From contig JAOUMY010000001.1 of assembly GCA_029881255.1 (NCBI GenBank), forward strand, positions 930,001-994,000: a DNA stretch of 64,000 nt. Direction: 5' to 3'. The position numbers were made by a program, and so were the translations under genes. The notes under the pieces are model-generated. The model ran no database searches. It worked only from the letters and a program-made list of their open reading frames with translations, and was not told the DNA's origin. The stretch is from Gammaproteobacteria bacterium (GTDB taxonomy: Bacteria; Pseudomonadota; Gammaproteobacteria; S012-40). Numbering within the stretch: position 1 is the first letter of the stretch; each line of letters starts with the position of its first letter. Below, piece by piece: positions 35,631 to 45,800 of the stretch.

Positions 35631-37520
35631 ATGTTAAAGCTGGATCAGGTAAGTCTGCGTCGAGGCGTGCGTGAATTGCTGACCGGGGCGACTGTAAGCA
35701 TACACGCCGGACAGCGTGTTGGCGTTACCGGTGCCAATGGTGTAGGTAAATCCAGTTTGTTTGCGCTTGTACGGGGCGAGCTTCATGCAGACATGGGTGA
35801 AGTGTATATCCCTTCAGCAACAGTAATTGCTCATGTTGCGCAAGAAACGCCTCCAGAAGTAAAACCCGCTATCGAGTATGTCATTGATGGCGACCTGCCT
35901 TTACGAAAGCTACAAGTTAGACTGCAAGAAGCGGAAGCATCCGATAATGGAGGCTTGATCGCACAACTACATGCAGATCTCGAAGCTGCTGAGGCCTATA
36001 CCGCGAACTCGCGCGCTGCAAAGTTGCTTACCGGTTTGGGGTTCTCCACTGATCAGCAATCCATGCCGGTAAAACAGTTTTCCGGTGGCTGGCGCATGCG
36101 TTTGAATCTGGCGCAAGCCCTGATGTGTCGATCCGACATGTTGTTGCTTGATGAGCCAACCAATCACCTCGACATGGAAACTGTGATCTGGCTTGAAGAC
36201 TGGTTGCGTGCTTATTCGGGAACCTTATTGCTAATTTCCCATGATAGGGACTTTCTGGATCGAGTGGTGACGCATATTGCGCATATCGAAAACGGCGAAT
36301 TGCGACTGTATACCGGTAATTATTCTGACTTCGAAACCGCGCGTGCGGTGCAATTGTCGCAACAACAGGCTGCATATCAGAAGCAGCAAAGCGAAATAGC
36401 GCATATGCGTAAGTTTATCGACAGATTCGGCGCGAAGGCGACTAAGGCTAGACAGGCGCAAAGTCGTATGAAGGCCTTGGAACGTATGGCGACGATAGCA
36501 CCGGCGCATGTTGATTCGCCTTTTCAGTTTACTTTTCATTCAGCGGACAATGTGCCGAATCCGCTATTGGTTCTTGATGAAGTTCAAGCGGGCTATGGCG
36601 CAAACACAATTTTACGCGAAGTGAGATCATCGATTCGTGCGGGAGATCGTATCGGTCTGCTCGGAAGTAACGGCGCAGGGAAATCTACGCTGATTAAATT
36701 GCTCGCGGGAGAACTTGCCCCATTGCAAGGCAAACGAACTGGTGCAGCTGATTTACGGATAGGTTACTTTGCTCAGCATCAACTAGAGCAACTGGATGCT
36801 GAGGCCAGTCCCATGTTGCACTTGCAAAGGCTAGATCCCAAGGCCAGTGAAAAAACTCTTCGTTCCTTTCTTGGAGGCTTTGCCTTTTCCGGAGATATGG
36901 CAACGGCATCGGTGGGGAATTTCTCCGGCGGCGAAAAGGCGCGTCTAGTCCTGGCCATGATTGTCTATCAACGACCCAATCTGTTACTTCTCGATGAACC
37001 GACCAACCATCTTGATCTGGAAATGAGGCTGGCATTGACGGTTGCCCTGCAGGAATTTGAGGGCGCTATGATCATCGTCTCCCACGACAGACATTTGCTG
37101 AGAACCGTGGCCGACACTTTATGGCTGGTTGCTGGCGGGAAGGTGACAGATTTTGACGGAGATCTGGAGGACTATCGACTTTGGGTCCAGGAGCAGCAGC
37201 GTCTCGATTCTGGCCTACTATCTGATGCACCGGCTTCGTCAAACAAAAAGCAGCAGCGTCAACAGGCAGCCGAACAGCGCAAAAAGACGCAACCTTTACG
37301 TAACAAATTAAAATCATTAGAGAAAACTATGGCCGAGCAACAGCAGCGTCTGACCGAATTGGAATTAGTACTTGGCGATGGTTCGTTATACGACGCAAGT
37401 AATAAGAGTCGGCTGCAGTCTCTTATGGAAGAACAGCGTCAAGTGCAGTCACGTCTTTCAGACGCTGAAATGGATTGGTTAGACACAACCGAGGCGCTGG
37501 AAGCCCTGGAAAGAGAATAA
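35631..37520 (+). CDS. yheS: ABC-F family ATPase YheS
   Basis: ABC-F proteins act on the ribosome rather than as transporters. There are two ATP-binding domains. Domain 1 has TGANGVGKSS, signature FSGGWRMRL and Walker B LLLDEPTNHLDME. Domain 2 has LGSNGAGKST, signature FSGGEKARL and LLLDEPTNHLDLE. The linker between them and a C-terminal coiled coil (QPLRNKLKSLEKTMAEQQQR) are typical. Length is 629 residues. The start RRGVRELLTGATVSI and the phrase QALMCRSDMLLLDEP match the YheS subgroup of E. coli rather than Uup or EttA. It is between the giant lipoprotein and prc. Confidence 0.95.
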   Translation: MLKLDQVSLRRGVRELLTGATVSIHAGQRVGVTGANGVGKSSLFALVRGELHADMGEVYIPSATVIAHVAQETPPEVKPAIEYVIDGDLPLRKLQVRLQEAEASDNGGLIAQLHADLEAAEAYTANSRAAKLLTGLGFSTDQQSMPVKQFSGGWRMRLNLAQALMCRSDMLLLDEPTNHLDMETVIWLEDWLRAYSGTLLLISHDRDFLDRVVTHIAHIENGELRLYTGNYSDFETARAVQLSQQQAAYQKQQSEIAHMRKFIDRFGAKATKARQAQSRMKALERMATIAPAHVDSPFQFTFHSADNVPNPLLVLDEVQAGYGANTILREVRSSIRAGDRIGLLGSNGAGKSTLIKLLAGELAPLQGKRTGAADLRIGYFAQHQLEQLDAEASPMLHLQRLDPKASEKTLRSFLGGFAFSGDMATASVGNFSGGEKARLVLAMIVYQRPNLLLLDEPTNHLDLEMRLALTVALQEFEGAMIIVSHDRHLLRTVADTLWLVAGGKVTDFDGDLEDYRLWVQEQQRLDSGLLSDAPASSNKKQQRQQAAEQRKKTQPLRNKLKSLEKTMAEQQQRLTELELVLGDGSLYDASNKSRLQSLMEEQRQVQSRLSDAEMDWLDTTEALEALERE

Positions 37521-37847
37521 TATCTTTAGAACCGGGACAAAATTTACTTTAATTTCATCTGCTTTCAGGTAAATTGAATCGGCGCCAGTTTTGCCTTTTT
37601 AGAGTCCTACAATCGGGCAGGTAACTTGCTTTAGCCCTTTTGGCGGGACTGACGGTGACAAACCTCGACTATGTGTCATCTATAGGCCTAACGTTTTCAC
37701 GCCAAAGAACGATGAGGTCTAATAGGGCGCCAAGCGAGCAATGTTGCGAGGGAAACTCTCTCAAGTGTTGGTGTTCTAATCTTCATGGACCTCGCCTGAA
37801 TTCGAGGTAACGGGAAATATTTCTTCCACAAACAAAGAGTTGGATGA
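37521..37847. other. 327-base leader upstream of prc, nothing recognised
   Basis: The stretch is long for a leader and holds short weak inverted repeats only (for example CTCG and CGAG flanking CCTGAATT). I looked for a riboswitch and found no motif I could defend. It may carry the prc promoter. Confidence 0.4.
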
Positions 37848-39968
37848 ATGATGCATAAACGAATATCAAATTTGTTAGTCCAGGGTTTTTCTTTATATAT
37901 AGGGCTTATCGCGGTCTCATTTGCATCCGAGCAAGAGCTAAAACCCAGTCGCGAACATGTTTTGGCCACGCGCCTGATAACCCAATTTATAGAACAATTC
38001 CACTATAAGTCGAAAGAGCTGGACGACAGTCAGTCCATGTCTATTCTGACCCAATACTATAAATCACTGGACCCGAATCGCAGTTTCTTCACCCAGGAAG
38101 ATATCGAGACCTTTAACACCTACGAAAAGCGCCTTGACGACGCGCTATTGCGTGGCGATGTTGAACCGGCCTTTAAGATTTTCCGCACATTTAATGATAG
38201 ACGCATTGAACGGGCTGAGTATGCGTTGAAATTGCTGGACAAGAAGTTTGATTTTAACCTCAACGAAAACTTCGTATTCGATAGAACGGAATTGCCGTGG
38301 GCGAAAGATCTCCAAGAACTCGATGAAATTTGGCGCAAGCGTGTAAAAAATGATGTGTTAACCCTTCGCCTGACGAAAAAATCCGACAAAGAACTGAAAA
38401 AGACACTGACTAAACGCTATCAACGTATTATTACGCAGGCCAACCAAATCAAGTCAGAAGATACCTACGAGATTTTTATCAATACCTATCTGGCGACACT
38501 TGATCCGCATACCAGTTATTTCTCGCCGAGAACATCTGAGAACTTCAAGATCAATATGAGCCTGTCGCTTGAGGGTATCGGCGCCGCTTTGCGTACCGTG
38601 GATGAATATACCGTGGTGCAACGTATTATTACTGGCGGACCTGCAGATCTTTCCGGACTGCTACATGAGGATGACAAGATTATTGGCGTTGCTCAAGGCA
38701 AGAAAGGCGAGATGGAGGATGTTATAGGCTGGCGTATTGATGACGTGGTGGATTTGATACGTGGTCCGAAGGATTCCGTGGTGCGCTTGCAAGTTCTTGA
38801 AAAAGGCGGTGTTGACGGGCCGGTGAAAGAAATTCTTTTGGTGCGCAACAAAGTCAAGCTGGAAGAGCAGCAAGCGAAAAAAGCCATTATCGAAATTCCA
38901 GATGGTGACAAGAAACAACGTATCGGTGTGATTACCTTGCCGATGTTCTATATGGATTTTGAAGCCTATTCGCGCGGCGACAAAGATTTTCGTAGCACCA
39001 CTCGCGATACCAAGGAATTGATTGATCAATTAGTAGCCGAAAGCGTCGATGGCATTGTGATTGATCTGCGTGGAAACGGAGGGGGGTCTTTATCGGAAGC
39101 GGTGTCGCTGACCGGGCTGTTTATCAAAACCGGTCCTATTGTTCAGGTTAGGGAAAAGTCGGGCAAGCTGGAGTTAAATAACGATACCGATCCGGAGATC
39201 GCCTATAGCGGTCCTTTGGCAGTACTGGTAAATCGCTTTAGCGCTTCTGCGTCAGAAATTTTCGCCGGAGCGATACAAGATTATGGGCGTGGAATTATTC
39301 TCGGTGAGCCGACGTTTGGAAAAGGCACTGTGCAGTCAGTTGTCGATTTGAACCGTTATGTGAGCAATCCAAATGTTGATCTTGGCAAACTGAAACTGAC
39401 TATCGCGCAGTTCTTCCGTGTAAACGGTGATAGCACCCAGCACCGTGGCGTGGTACCGGACATTGTCTTTCCGACTGCGGGAGGAGGGGATGATCAGGGT
39501 GAGCGATCATTGGACAATGCATTGCCTTGGGCAAATATCGTGGCGGCCAAGTTCACGCCTTTTTCGGGTGATAAAAACAGTCTGAGTGAAATCGAAAAAC
39601 GTCATCAACAGCGGGTGCAAGCAGATGAGGGATTCGAGTTTCTCGTTGCTCAGGCTAAGGATAGGCGGGATACCATGAGCAAAAAAGAAGTTACCCTATT
39701 GCTAAATCAGCGAAAAACTGAACGTGAAGCGCAGGAAGACACCCGTAATAAACGCCTCAACAAGTTTCGTTTATCTCGTGGTATGAAGCCTGTTGATAAC
39801 GAAGAAGCCAATTCTTCCGATGATGAGGACGACAAGCCGGATGAGAAATTGACCGAAGCTGTCGAAAAAATTGAACTACAGGAAGCGGCCAATATACTCA
39901 TCGACTATATGGGCCTAGCGAAAAAACATATAAAACAGGCGCAGCGCCAGGCTTCGCATAAGCTCTGA
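37848..39968 (+). CDS. prc: tail-specific (carboxy-terminal) protease Prc
   Basis: Prc is a periplasmic protease that degrades proteins from the C-terminus and shapes lipoprotein and peptidoglycan enzymes such as MepS. A short signal sequence (ending near SFASEQE) is followed by an N-terminal helical domain. Next come a PDZ domain (LEGIGAALRTVDEY region, residues about 240-330) and the S41 peptidase. The catalytic Ser is in FSASASEIFAGA (residues 464-475) and the Lys is in EPTFGKGTVQ. The C-terminal 100 residues are charged and helical. Length is 706 residues, in range (E. coli 682). The next gene is the tandem serpin-like lipoprotein. Confidence 0.95.
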   Translation: MMHKRISNLLVQGFSLYIGLIAVSFASEQELKPSREHVLATRLITQFIEQFHYKSKELDDSQSMSILTQYYKSLDPNRSFFTQEDIETFNTYEKRLDDALLRGDVEPAFKIFRTFNDRRIERAEYALKLLDKKFDFNLNENFVFDRTELPWAKDLQELDEIWRKRVKNDVLTLRLTKKSDKELKKTLTKRYQRIITQANQIKSEDTYEIFINTYLATLDPHTSYFSPRTSENFKINMSLSLEGIGAALRTVDEYTVVQRIITGGPADLSGLLHEDDKIIGVAQGKKGEMEDVIGWRIDDVVDLIRGPKDSVVRLQVLEKGGVDGPVKEILLVRNKVKLEEQQAKKAIIEIPDGDKKQRIGVITLPMFYMDFEAYSRGDKDFRSTTRDTKELIDQLVAESVDGIVIDLRGNGGGSLSEAVSLTGLFIKTGPIVQVREKSGKLELNNDTDPEIAYSGPLAVLVNRFSASASEIFAGAIQDYGRGIILGEPTFGKGTVQSVVDLNRYVSNPNVDLGKLKLTIAQFFRVNGDSTQHRGVVPDIVFPTAGGGDDQGERSLDNALPWANIVAAKFTPFSGDKNSLSEIEKRHQQRVQADEGFEFLVAQAKDRRDTMSKKEVTLLLNQRKTEREAQEDTRNKRLNKFRLSRGMKPVDNEEANSSDDEDDKPDEKLTEAVEKIELQEAANILIDYMGLAKKHIKQAQRQASHKL

Positions 39969-40119
39969 TCCGAATACGTACACGCCCCGTACTGTGGTAT
40001 AGTTGCTCGTGCCTAGTGCATGACTACCTGTCACAACCACGGCGGCGTTTGTATGTGGGTCGCTAAAAGAGTTGTGGCACGGGTTTAGAAAATTAATTCG
40101 AAAAACTAACCTGGTCCAT

Positions 40120-42828
40120 ATGGATATGAAAACGATAAAAACGATTACGCTTCTTACAGGCCTGTCGATAACGCTTTCCGCATGCAATCTTGAAAATTTT
40201 TTAGTAACAATTGAGTACACGGATACAGAAGAACAGCAGGAAATAGTATCGAATACCGTCGTTGGCGATGACCGCGAAGTAGAATCGAGCTCTGATCAAG
40301 AGACTGGTTCGGATGAAAATCAAGAACACAGTCCTCTTCTAGGTACCGTCTCGTACACTTTTCCAGGACCGATAGATTCCGTAGGCCAGAACGAAGTTAC
40401 CGCTGTTCTCCAAATTCAGGAACTCCTCACTGAGACCCCTCTGGCGACGCTGGATGAAATTTCCCACCAACAGTTTGCCGATTTAGGCGATTCAAACGGG
40501 GTATTCTCACCGATCTCCTACCCGACGATATCTCGTTTTCTGAATATTGCCGCCGGAAGGACACTGGCCTCTTTCGATACCTTAGGGGCGGACTGGGGAA
40601 ATCCGACGTCGACGGGTTTGCCTTTGACCTATACAAACCGCATCTGGGCACAAAAAGCGTACCTATTTGCCGAAACATTCCAGGCGTCGATGATTTCGGA
40701 CCTTTCGACTCAGTGGCAGGAGACGGATTTTCTCCTTGGCGCGCGTCCAGACGTGTTAGATATTGCGATGAGCTGGAAAACCCGTGTGGTGTTTCAAAAT
40801 GAAATCGGTTTGCATGCCCAATGGGATGTGCCCGTGTCGGAAATAAGGGAGTTTGACGGGTTATGGCAGGACGGTAGTTCCTACCAGGAGCGGGTGCCAA
40901 TGATCGGCTGGCTGGGTAATTATCCGCGTTACGATCAGGATGGATTTAAAGCCGTGAAGCTGCCTTTGAAAGACGATCAGTTTCAAATGATTGTTGTTAT
41001 GCCTGACGCCGCGTCTTGGTCAGAGACGCAAAGTAATATCGTTCAAATTCTTGGCGATTTCGACAGTCTGGCTACGGAACAGGAAACCCATTTCACATTA
41101 CCTGTGTTTACTACTTCGACGGATTACCAAATAACGCCGTGGATAGATGCCACCGAAAACTTCGCTGGAGTCAATGGTGAAGGGCATCTGAAGCTAAATT
41201 CGTTGCGTAATACGTCAGTGATGGGTGTTGGCGCGTCTGGTGTCTCGGCAAGTACGACTACTACGGTAACGCTAGAGGGAGATGATTCGGAGACGGCCGC
41301 TCAATTCTACGGATACTATCAGGATACTTATGCCGCGGTGTCTGCAATATATGATCTGTACATTTGGGATGCCAGCGGAGGCGGTGGAGTTTCGATCTAT
41401 CCGACAAACATCTGCTCATTGGTAAAAGAAAATCTCAGTTCCAACCAAGCACTACCGTTTATCTTCGTTGTGCAAGAAAAGCAAACAGGCGCTATTGTTA
41501 ATCTTGGAAGAATCAAATCTCTAGAGGGTGAAGAGGTCTATCGCGAGGTGTGCTCTGGCGAAAAACGCCAATACCAGGACAATATCTGGGGGGCAGCAGG
41601 CGATGTGGACCACACCAACACAAGTGATTATCTTTTTGTCACCCAAGACGAAAATACAGCGAACACAGACGAAACGCCAGACGTTTTTAAACAATATGCA
41701 CTCGCGGTTCTTGCATCGACAGAAGGTAATAGTCTGATCTCGCCCTATTTGGATCTTCAATCCAAGTTGCTAATAAATGCAGCGCTGCCAGATGAGGATA
41801 GAGCGGCGTTTCTCTCTGATCTGTCACTAACAGACGTTACTCCTGACCTGTTTAATTCGATACGCCCATTGGACGGGATTGGTAGCGCACGTGTGTTAGT
41901 ACAGTCGGACTATGAGTTGAAGAACGAATACCTTGAGTTGATCGCCAATAGCTGGCAGAGCGCGCCGCTTGTGCGCGATTTTCGTGAATCTCCGACGCAA
42001 GCGCAAGATGAGACAGCGGAATGGTTGTTAACGCACTCGCATCAAGAGATGGCTACCCCTGGTTCTATTGGTATGCGTACTCGTGTGCTGTATAACGCCG
42101 CATTTAGTTCTTCGATTAACCTTACTGGCACATTGACTACGGGTAGCTTTGCGAATGCCGATAGTATTGTTTTCAACGTGCCTATGGTCGCGTTTGAAGG
42201 CGTGTTTCCTGCCTATGCGGCAGAGAACTACGACGCGGTTGAAATAGCAACCAAAGAAGCTAGTCTTGATGTGTTGTTCGTGACGCCTCATCAGGGTAAG
42301 TTTGCGGAGATCAAAGCGAATCTGGCGCAGGTGCTGGCAGATATCGAATCGGGGAAGACCGAACAGGCGATTTCAAGAAAGTTCCCCCAGTTTAGCGCGG
42401 AGCTAAACATGCGCGTCCCCGCTGCTGAGTCTACCGATCTGAAATTTACAAACGCGAGTGGAGTGCGCGGTTTGTATAGTGGTGCCTCATCACAAAAGGC
42501 CCAATTTTCGCTCGGTCAAGACGGCGTGGCAGTTGGATCGCATGCCTGGGCTACACTTAATGCCGCGCCTGATTTTTCCTATTTCGGTTATTTGTCTTTT
42601 GACAATATAGTTAGCGACGCTCAAATATTGTATTCCTGTTCGGTCGACATGCCGAGTTCAGCTGCAGATACGGCACCGTTTTTCTACTTTTTGCGCGACC
42701 GGTCAAGCGGTGTGATTTTACTGGCAGGTCAATACCTAAGAGTTCAGGGCGGCGATCAGAGCTCGTGTTTCGAACCGCAGCCGGGTGCTTTTGACCCTAT
42801 CATCTCCCCCGTTCCCTCTGGTGATTAA
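40120..42828 (+). CDS. tandem serpin-like lipoprotein
   Basis: This 902-residue predicted lipoprotein (SITLSAC, Cys22) contains two serpin folds in a row. Domain 1 (about 85-470) shows NGVFSPISYPTISRFL, LTYTNRIWAQKAY, VPMIGWLGNYPRY, GFKAVKLPLKDDQFQMIVVM and the C-terminal strand LPFIFVVQEKQTGAIVNLGR. Domain 2 (about 520-875) repeats the scheme more loosely: SLISPYLDLQSK, FNVPMVAFEGVFPAY, VEIATKEASLDVLFVTP and APFFYFLRDRSSGVILLAG. In the reactive-centre hinge, domain 1 reads ASGVSASTTTT: Gly P15 and small residues at P12-P9 are kept. Domain 2 reads QDGVAVGSHAW, which is less favourable for inhibition. Start: ATG 40120 (40126 also possible). Bacterial serpins are uncommon, and tandem ones more so. 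Confidence 0.8.
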   Translation: MDMKTIKTITLLTGLSITLSACNLENFLVTIEYTDTEEQQEIVSNTVVGDDREVESSSDQETGSDENQEHSPLLGTVSYTFPGPIDSVGQNEVTAVLQIQELLTETPLATLDEISHQQFADLGDSNGVFSPISYPTISRFLNIAAGRTLASFDTLGADWGNPTSTGLPLTYTNRIWAQKAYLFAETFQASMISDLSTQWQETDFLLGARPDVLDIAMSWKTRVVFQNEIGLHAQWDVPVSEIREFDGLWQDGSSYQERVPMIGWLGNYPRYDQDGFKAVKLPLKDDQFQMIVVMPDAASWSETQSNIVQILGDFDSLATEQETHFTLPVFTTSTDYQITPWIDATENFAGVNGEGHLKLNSLRNTSVMGVGASGVSASTTTTVTLEGDDSETAAQFYGYYQDTYAAVSAIYDLYIWDASGGGGVSIYPTNICSLVKENLSSNQALPFIFVVQEKQTGAIVNLGRIKSLEGEEVYREVCSGEKRQYQDNIWGAAGDVDHTNTSDYLFVTQDENTANTDETPDVFKQYALAVLASTEGNSLISPYLDLQSKLLINAALPDEDRAAFLSDLSLTDVTPDLFNSIRPLDGIGSARVLVQSDYELKNEYLELIANSWQSAPLVRDFRESPTQAQDETAEWLLTHSHQEMATPGSIGMRTRVLYNAAFSSSINLTGTLTTGSFANADSIVFNVPMVAFEGVFPAYAAENYDAVEIATKEASLDVLFVTPHQGKFAEIKANLAQVLADIESGKTEQAISRKFPQFSAELNMRVPAAESTDLKFTNASGVRGLYSGASSQKAQFSLGQDGVAVGSHAWATLNAAPDFSYFGYLSFDNIVSDAQILYSCSVDMPSSAADTAPFFYFLRDRSSGVILLAGQYLRVQGGDQSSCFEPQPGAFDPIISPVPSGD

Positions 42829-42894
42829 TCAGGGTTGTTGTACGAGGCGTTATACTTACGGCTCACTCGCGGCTCGACTTAGCGCTGAGGACAT

Positions 42895-44391
42895 TTACCA
42901 GAATCGAAACCCCATCCCGAGCGAAAACGTATTCTCCTGGTTGATGTACAGGTTCTTGCCGTAAATTGCACTAAAGGTGAATCCGCTATTGAAGGTGGTA
43001 TCAACGCCAATCGATGGTCTCATCACGACAATTTTCTTGAAATCTCTATCCATTCGATCAATATCAATCGTTGAGAAGTTCTTACTGTTGCCGATTTTTC
43101 GGTAACTGATGCCAGCCTCAATTCCGATGTGGGGTATAAATACGAACGAGCCCAGATGCAGTACCGATGTCGCGTTCTTGAAATCCAGCAGTTGCAGGCG
43201 AAAACTAGCACTATAATCAATCATGTAACTACCATTCTTTCCGGAGACGTAAGCGAATTGCCAGCCTTTTCTGAAGTAGTCATTGAGCGTGTGACGTGAG
43301 ATTCGTACGCCTTCATAGCGCCTGATCCCTAGCGTCGATTTTGCTGGCAAATAGTTTTCATAGTGTACTAACCAGTAGCTGCCGCGTTTGTACTTATCGA
43401 CGAGCCCGATAATCTGTTTCGAGGAGAAGCCGCGATATATCTTTTGTCGCATACCGGGTTTCAATTTAACCTGACCAGTTTTTGTCACCTCCTGATAGGT
43501 GTATGCATAGGCAACCGTGCCCTCGCAACGATTGATAACTTTGTATGTTCCAACGCTTTCCTTTTTGCCATCAACCATAAGCTCTATGTCGGCGAGATTG
43601 GATTGAAAAGACAGTTCGGGAAATCGAAAGCCGTCCAGGTCGTGACTGACTTCATGTTTGTTTAGAGAATGTAATTCGAATTCTCCGTCTATGGGGCAAT
43701 GGCCTATGCTTTCTATTCGATAGCTATGTTTTCCGTTTTCGAGCGCTACATCGCGACCGATGGGAATCTTTGTATCATTGTCCACAGTTATGGTAGCTTC
43801 ACCGCCCTTCACATTGAATCGAACAAACTGGGTGTGTAGCTCCTGCATTAGCGCCTTCTCTATCGAAATTAATTGATGCAGTCTTTCAATTCCCAGGTGT
43901 ACTTGGCCTACAACCGTATACAATCCCCTGGACTGATTGATGTCGTCCATCCACTGTTGCGCAAGTGTTAGGCGAGCCGTAGATGCGTCAGGCAAATTAG
44001 TGGTCGAATATCGCAATTGCTGATCGAGTTTTTTTTGTGCGCATTCCTGCAATTCTTCCATGCCGACTTTTGCGCAATATCGGCCATCCACTTCCTGTTC
44101 TGTTTTGGTGTTACAAAGAAAAATATTAGAGGTTTGCTTGTGCTGTACCGATGTGTGGGTCGAAAAGAAATCGAATATCCCATTTTCAGCAGTATTAGTT
44201 TGACGTTGAAAGCGAGTTTCGACGCCAACAATGAGATTTTTTCCTAACTCGGCCCGGGCCTCATCGGCATCGGCGCCACAGGCAGTAAACTCGGCCGAAT
44301 CATTTGCAAGTGCTGACTTCGTGGCCAAGGTACAAAACATGGCCAATGCCAGGAGAAGTGTCTTTGAATTTGTACCCATATTGCAGTTCAT
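42895..44391 (-). CDS. hypothetical outer-membrane/periplasmic protein
   Basis: The 498-residue product has a signal peptide (TLLLALAMFCTLATKSALA). Residues 40-180 are helical with several Cys (TACGADADEA, IFLCNT, GRYCAKVG, QECAQKK). The middle has two PEGA-like beta-rich repeats (GGEATITVDNDTKIPIGRD and NLADIELMVDGKKESVGTY). The last 150 residues consist of alternating amphipathic strands ending in the aromatic sequence SLGMGFRFW, as in outer-membrane beta-barrels. It is convergent with the serpin-like gene. I do not recognise the family. Confidence 0.65.
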   Translation of the reverse strand: MNCNMGTNSKTLLLALAMFCTLATKSALANDSAEFTACGADADEARAELGKNLIVGVETRFQRQTNTAENGIFDFFSTHTSVQHKQTSNIFLCNTKTEQEVDGRYCAKVGMEELQECAQKKLDQQLRYSTTNLPDASTARLTLAQQWMDDINQSRGLYTVVGQVHLGIERLHQLISIEKALMQELHTQFVRFNVKGGEATITVDNDTKIPIGRDVALENGKHSYRIESIGHCPIDGEFELHSLNKHEVSHDLDGFRFPELSFQSNLADIELMVDGKKESVGTYKVINRCEGTVAYAYTYQEVTKTGQVKLKPGMRQKIYRGFSSKQIIGLVDKYKRGSYWLVHYENYLPAKSTLGIRRYEGVRISRHTLNDYFRKGWQFAYVSGKNGSYMIDYSASFRLQLLDFKNATSVLHLGSFVFIPHIGIEAGISYRKIGNSKNFSTIDIDRMDRDFKKIVVMRPSIGVDTTFNSGFTFSAIYGKNLYINQENTFSLGMGFRFW

Positions 44392-44597
44392 GTGCGTAGA
44401 TGATGGGGGCGGACTATATTAGGATAAAAGCGGCAGAAACTTCCATTTCTTTAGCAGGAAGCAGCGTCGCGCAGACAGCTGATGTGAGCGCGAGATAACT
44501 TTACCCTGTCAATTGTGGTGAAGTGCGGCGAGAGAATTTAAACGGATTGAATTGTGTAGCAACAATCTTCATTTAGAATATCTATCTGTATTGTTTG

Positions 44598-45800
44598 TTA
44601 GGCTGCCGTATATTGAGATGTCTGAGACGCCAGCATCAAGCCCTTGCGATAAAACTCATTAGCCTTATTGCCTTCGTTAATTCGTTCAAGTAACTGCGCT
44701 AATACGTAGTATGTTTCAGGAGTAGGTTCTACGCCCAGGCTTGCATCCAAATAACTCCGCGCCTTTCCCCATAGTTGTTTCTGAATATTCAAGCGCGCCA
44801 GAGTTAGTAACAATACGGCATCTTTTTCGTGTCCATAGAGCCAGCGTTCGGCGTGCTGGATCTGTTTGCCAAGGTTGACGTCTTTAATTAATCCGTAAAG
44901 ATAAACCAGCTTTGGCTGCCATTCTTTTTCTATGGCTTGGCGCAATAGCGGTTCGGTGATGCTGGACTCATTGAGTTCGATGAGTCCCTGTGCGTAGGCA
45001 TATAGCAATTCACTATCTTGCTGTAGTTGTTTCGGTAAACGAGACCATGCCTGGCGTATGCGCTGGCTGTCCTTTGATGCCATAGCCTGTTCGATTAAAC
45101 CCATGTAAGTCTCGTGCTCTAGTGCCAGATAGCTGTCAAGATCTAACGCATGGTGCTTGCGTATATCGGGAATTATGTCGATGATTTTGTCCCATTCACC
45201 TCGTTGTTTAAAGGCCTGGGCCATCAGATCCAGTACACGGGTGCTCTTGGGTTTTTGTTTGCGCAATTGTTGAAGTATCTCCAGTGCCGAATCTGTATTG
45301 TTCTTATTGAGTAATAATTCGACGCGGGTTAATTCAATCGCGATATCTTTTCTGGGCGCAGCCGTTTGGGCCAGTTTGAGATATCGTTCGGCTCTGTCGC
45401 TCGCACCTTGTGCGGTAGCAGCCTTGGCGGCCTCAAGATAATTGATTACGGGTTGTTTGCTGTTCTCTGCCTTTTTAACAAGCGCGCGTTCCGCCTTATT
45501 CCACTGACCTTCGGATTGCGCAAGCAGCCCCTTACTCAGGTCCTCGCTGGCGCTAGAAGCAAGCTTGTTTACACGCCATTTACGATAGATTCTTCTGCCA
45601 CGCATGATGCTGCTTAGTGTTCGCAGCAGGTAGTAACTTATGCCAATTGCGACAAAGCCTAATAAGCAAAACAGTACAAAAGACATCTCAACTGTCCAGT
45701 GTCCCATGCCCATAAGTACGTAACCCGTGTCCTCACGTAAAACTTGCGCTAGCCATACGCCAGCTGCCAGGGTGAGCGCAGACAGTATGATGAGTCGCAT
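44598..45800 (-). CDS. hemY: heme biosynthesis-associated TPR protein HemY
   Basis: HemY is an inner-membrane protein of unknown exact role encoded at the end of the hemCD operon in Gammaproteobacteria. It has two N-terminal transmembrane segments (LILSALTLAAGVWLA and SFVLFCLLGFVAIGISYYLL) with the HemY N-domain, then TPR repeats over about residues 90-390, for example PVINYLEAAKAATAQGASDR. Length is 400 residues, as in the family. Its start abuts the hemX stop. Position after hemC-hemD-hemX is the standard order. Confidence 0.93.
   Translation of the reverse strand: MRLIILSALTLAAGVWLAQVLREDTGYVLMGMGHWTVEMSFVLFCLLGFVAIGISYYLLRTLSSIMRGRRIYRKWRVNKLASSASEDLSKGLLAQSEGQWNKAERALVKKAENSKQPVINYLEAAKAATAQGASDRAERYLKLAQTAAPRKDIAIELTRVELLLNKNNTDSALEILQQLRKQKPKSTRVLDLMAQAFKQRGEWDKIIDIIPDIRKHHALDLDSYLALEHETYMGLIEQAMASKDSQRIRQAWSRLPKQLQQDSELLYAYAQGLIELNESSITEPLLRQAIEKEWQPKLVYLYGLIKDVNLGKQIQHAERWLYGHEKDAVLLLTLARLNIQKQLWGKARSYLDASLGVEPTPETYYVLAQLLERINEGNKANEFYRKGLMLASQTSQYTAA

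Noticed and set aside
37521-37847. Riboswitch or structured RNA before prc
   Set aside because: The leader is long, but no known riboswitch core or strong stem could be identified.
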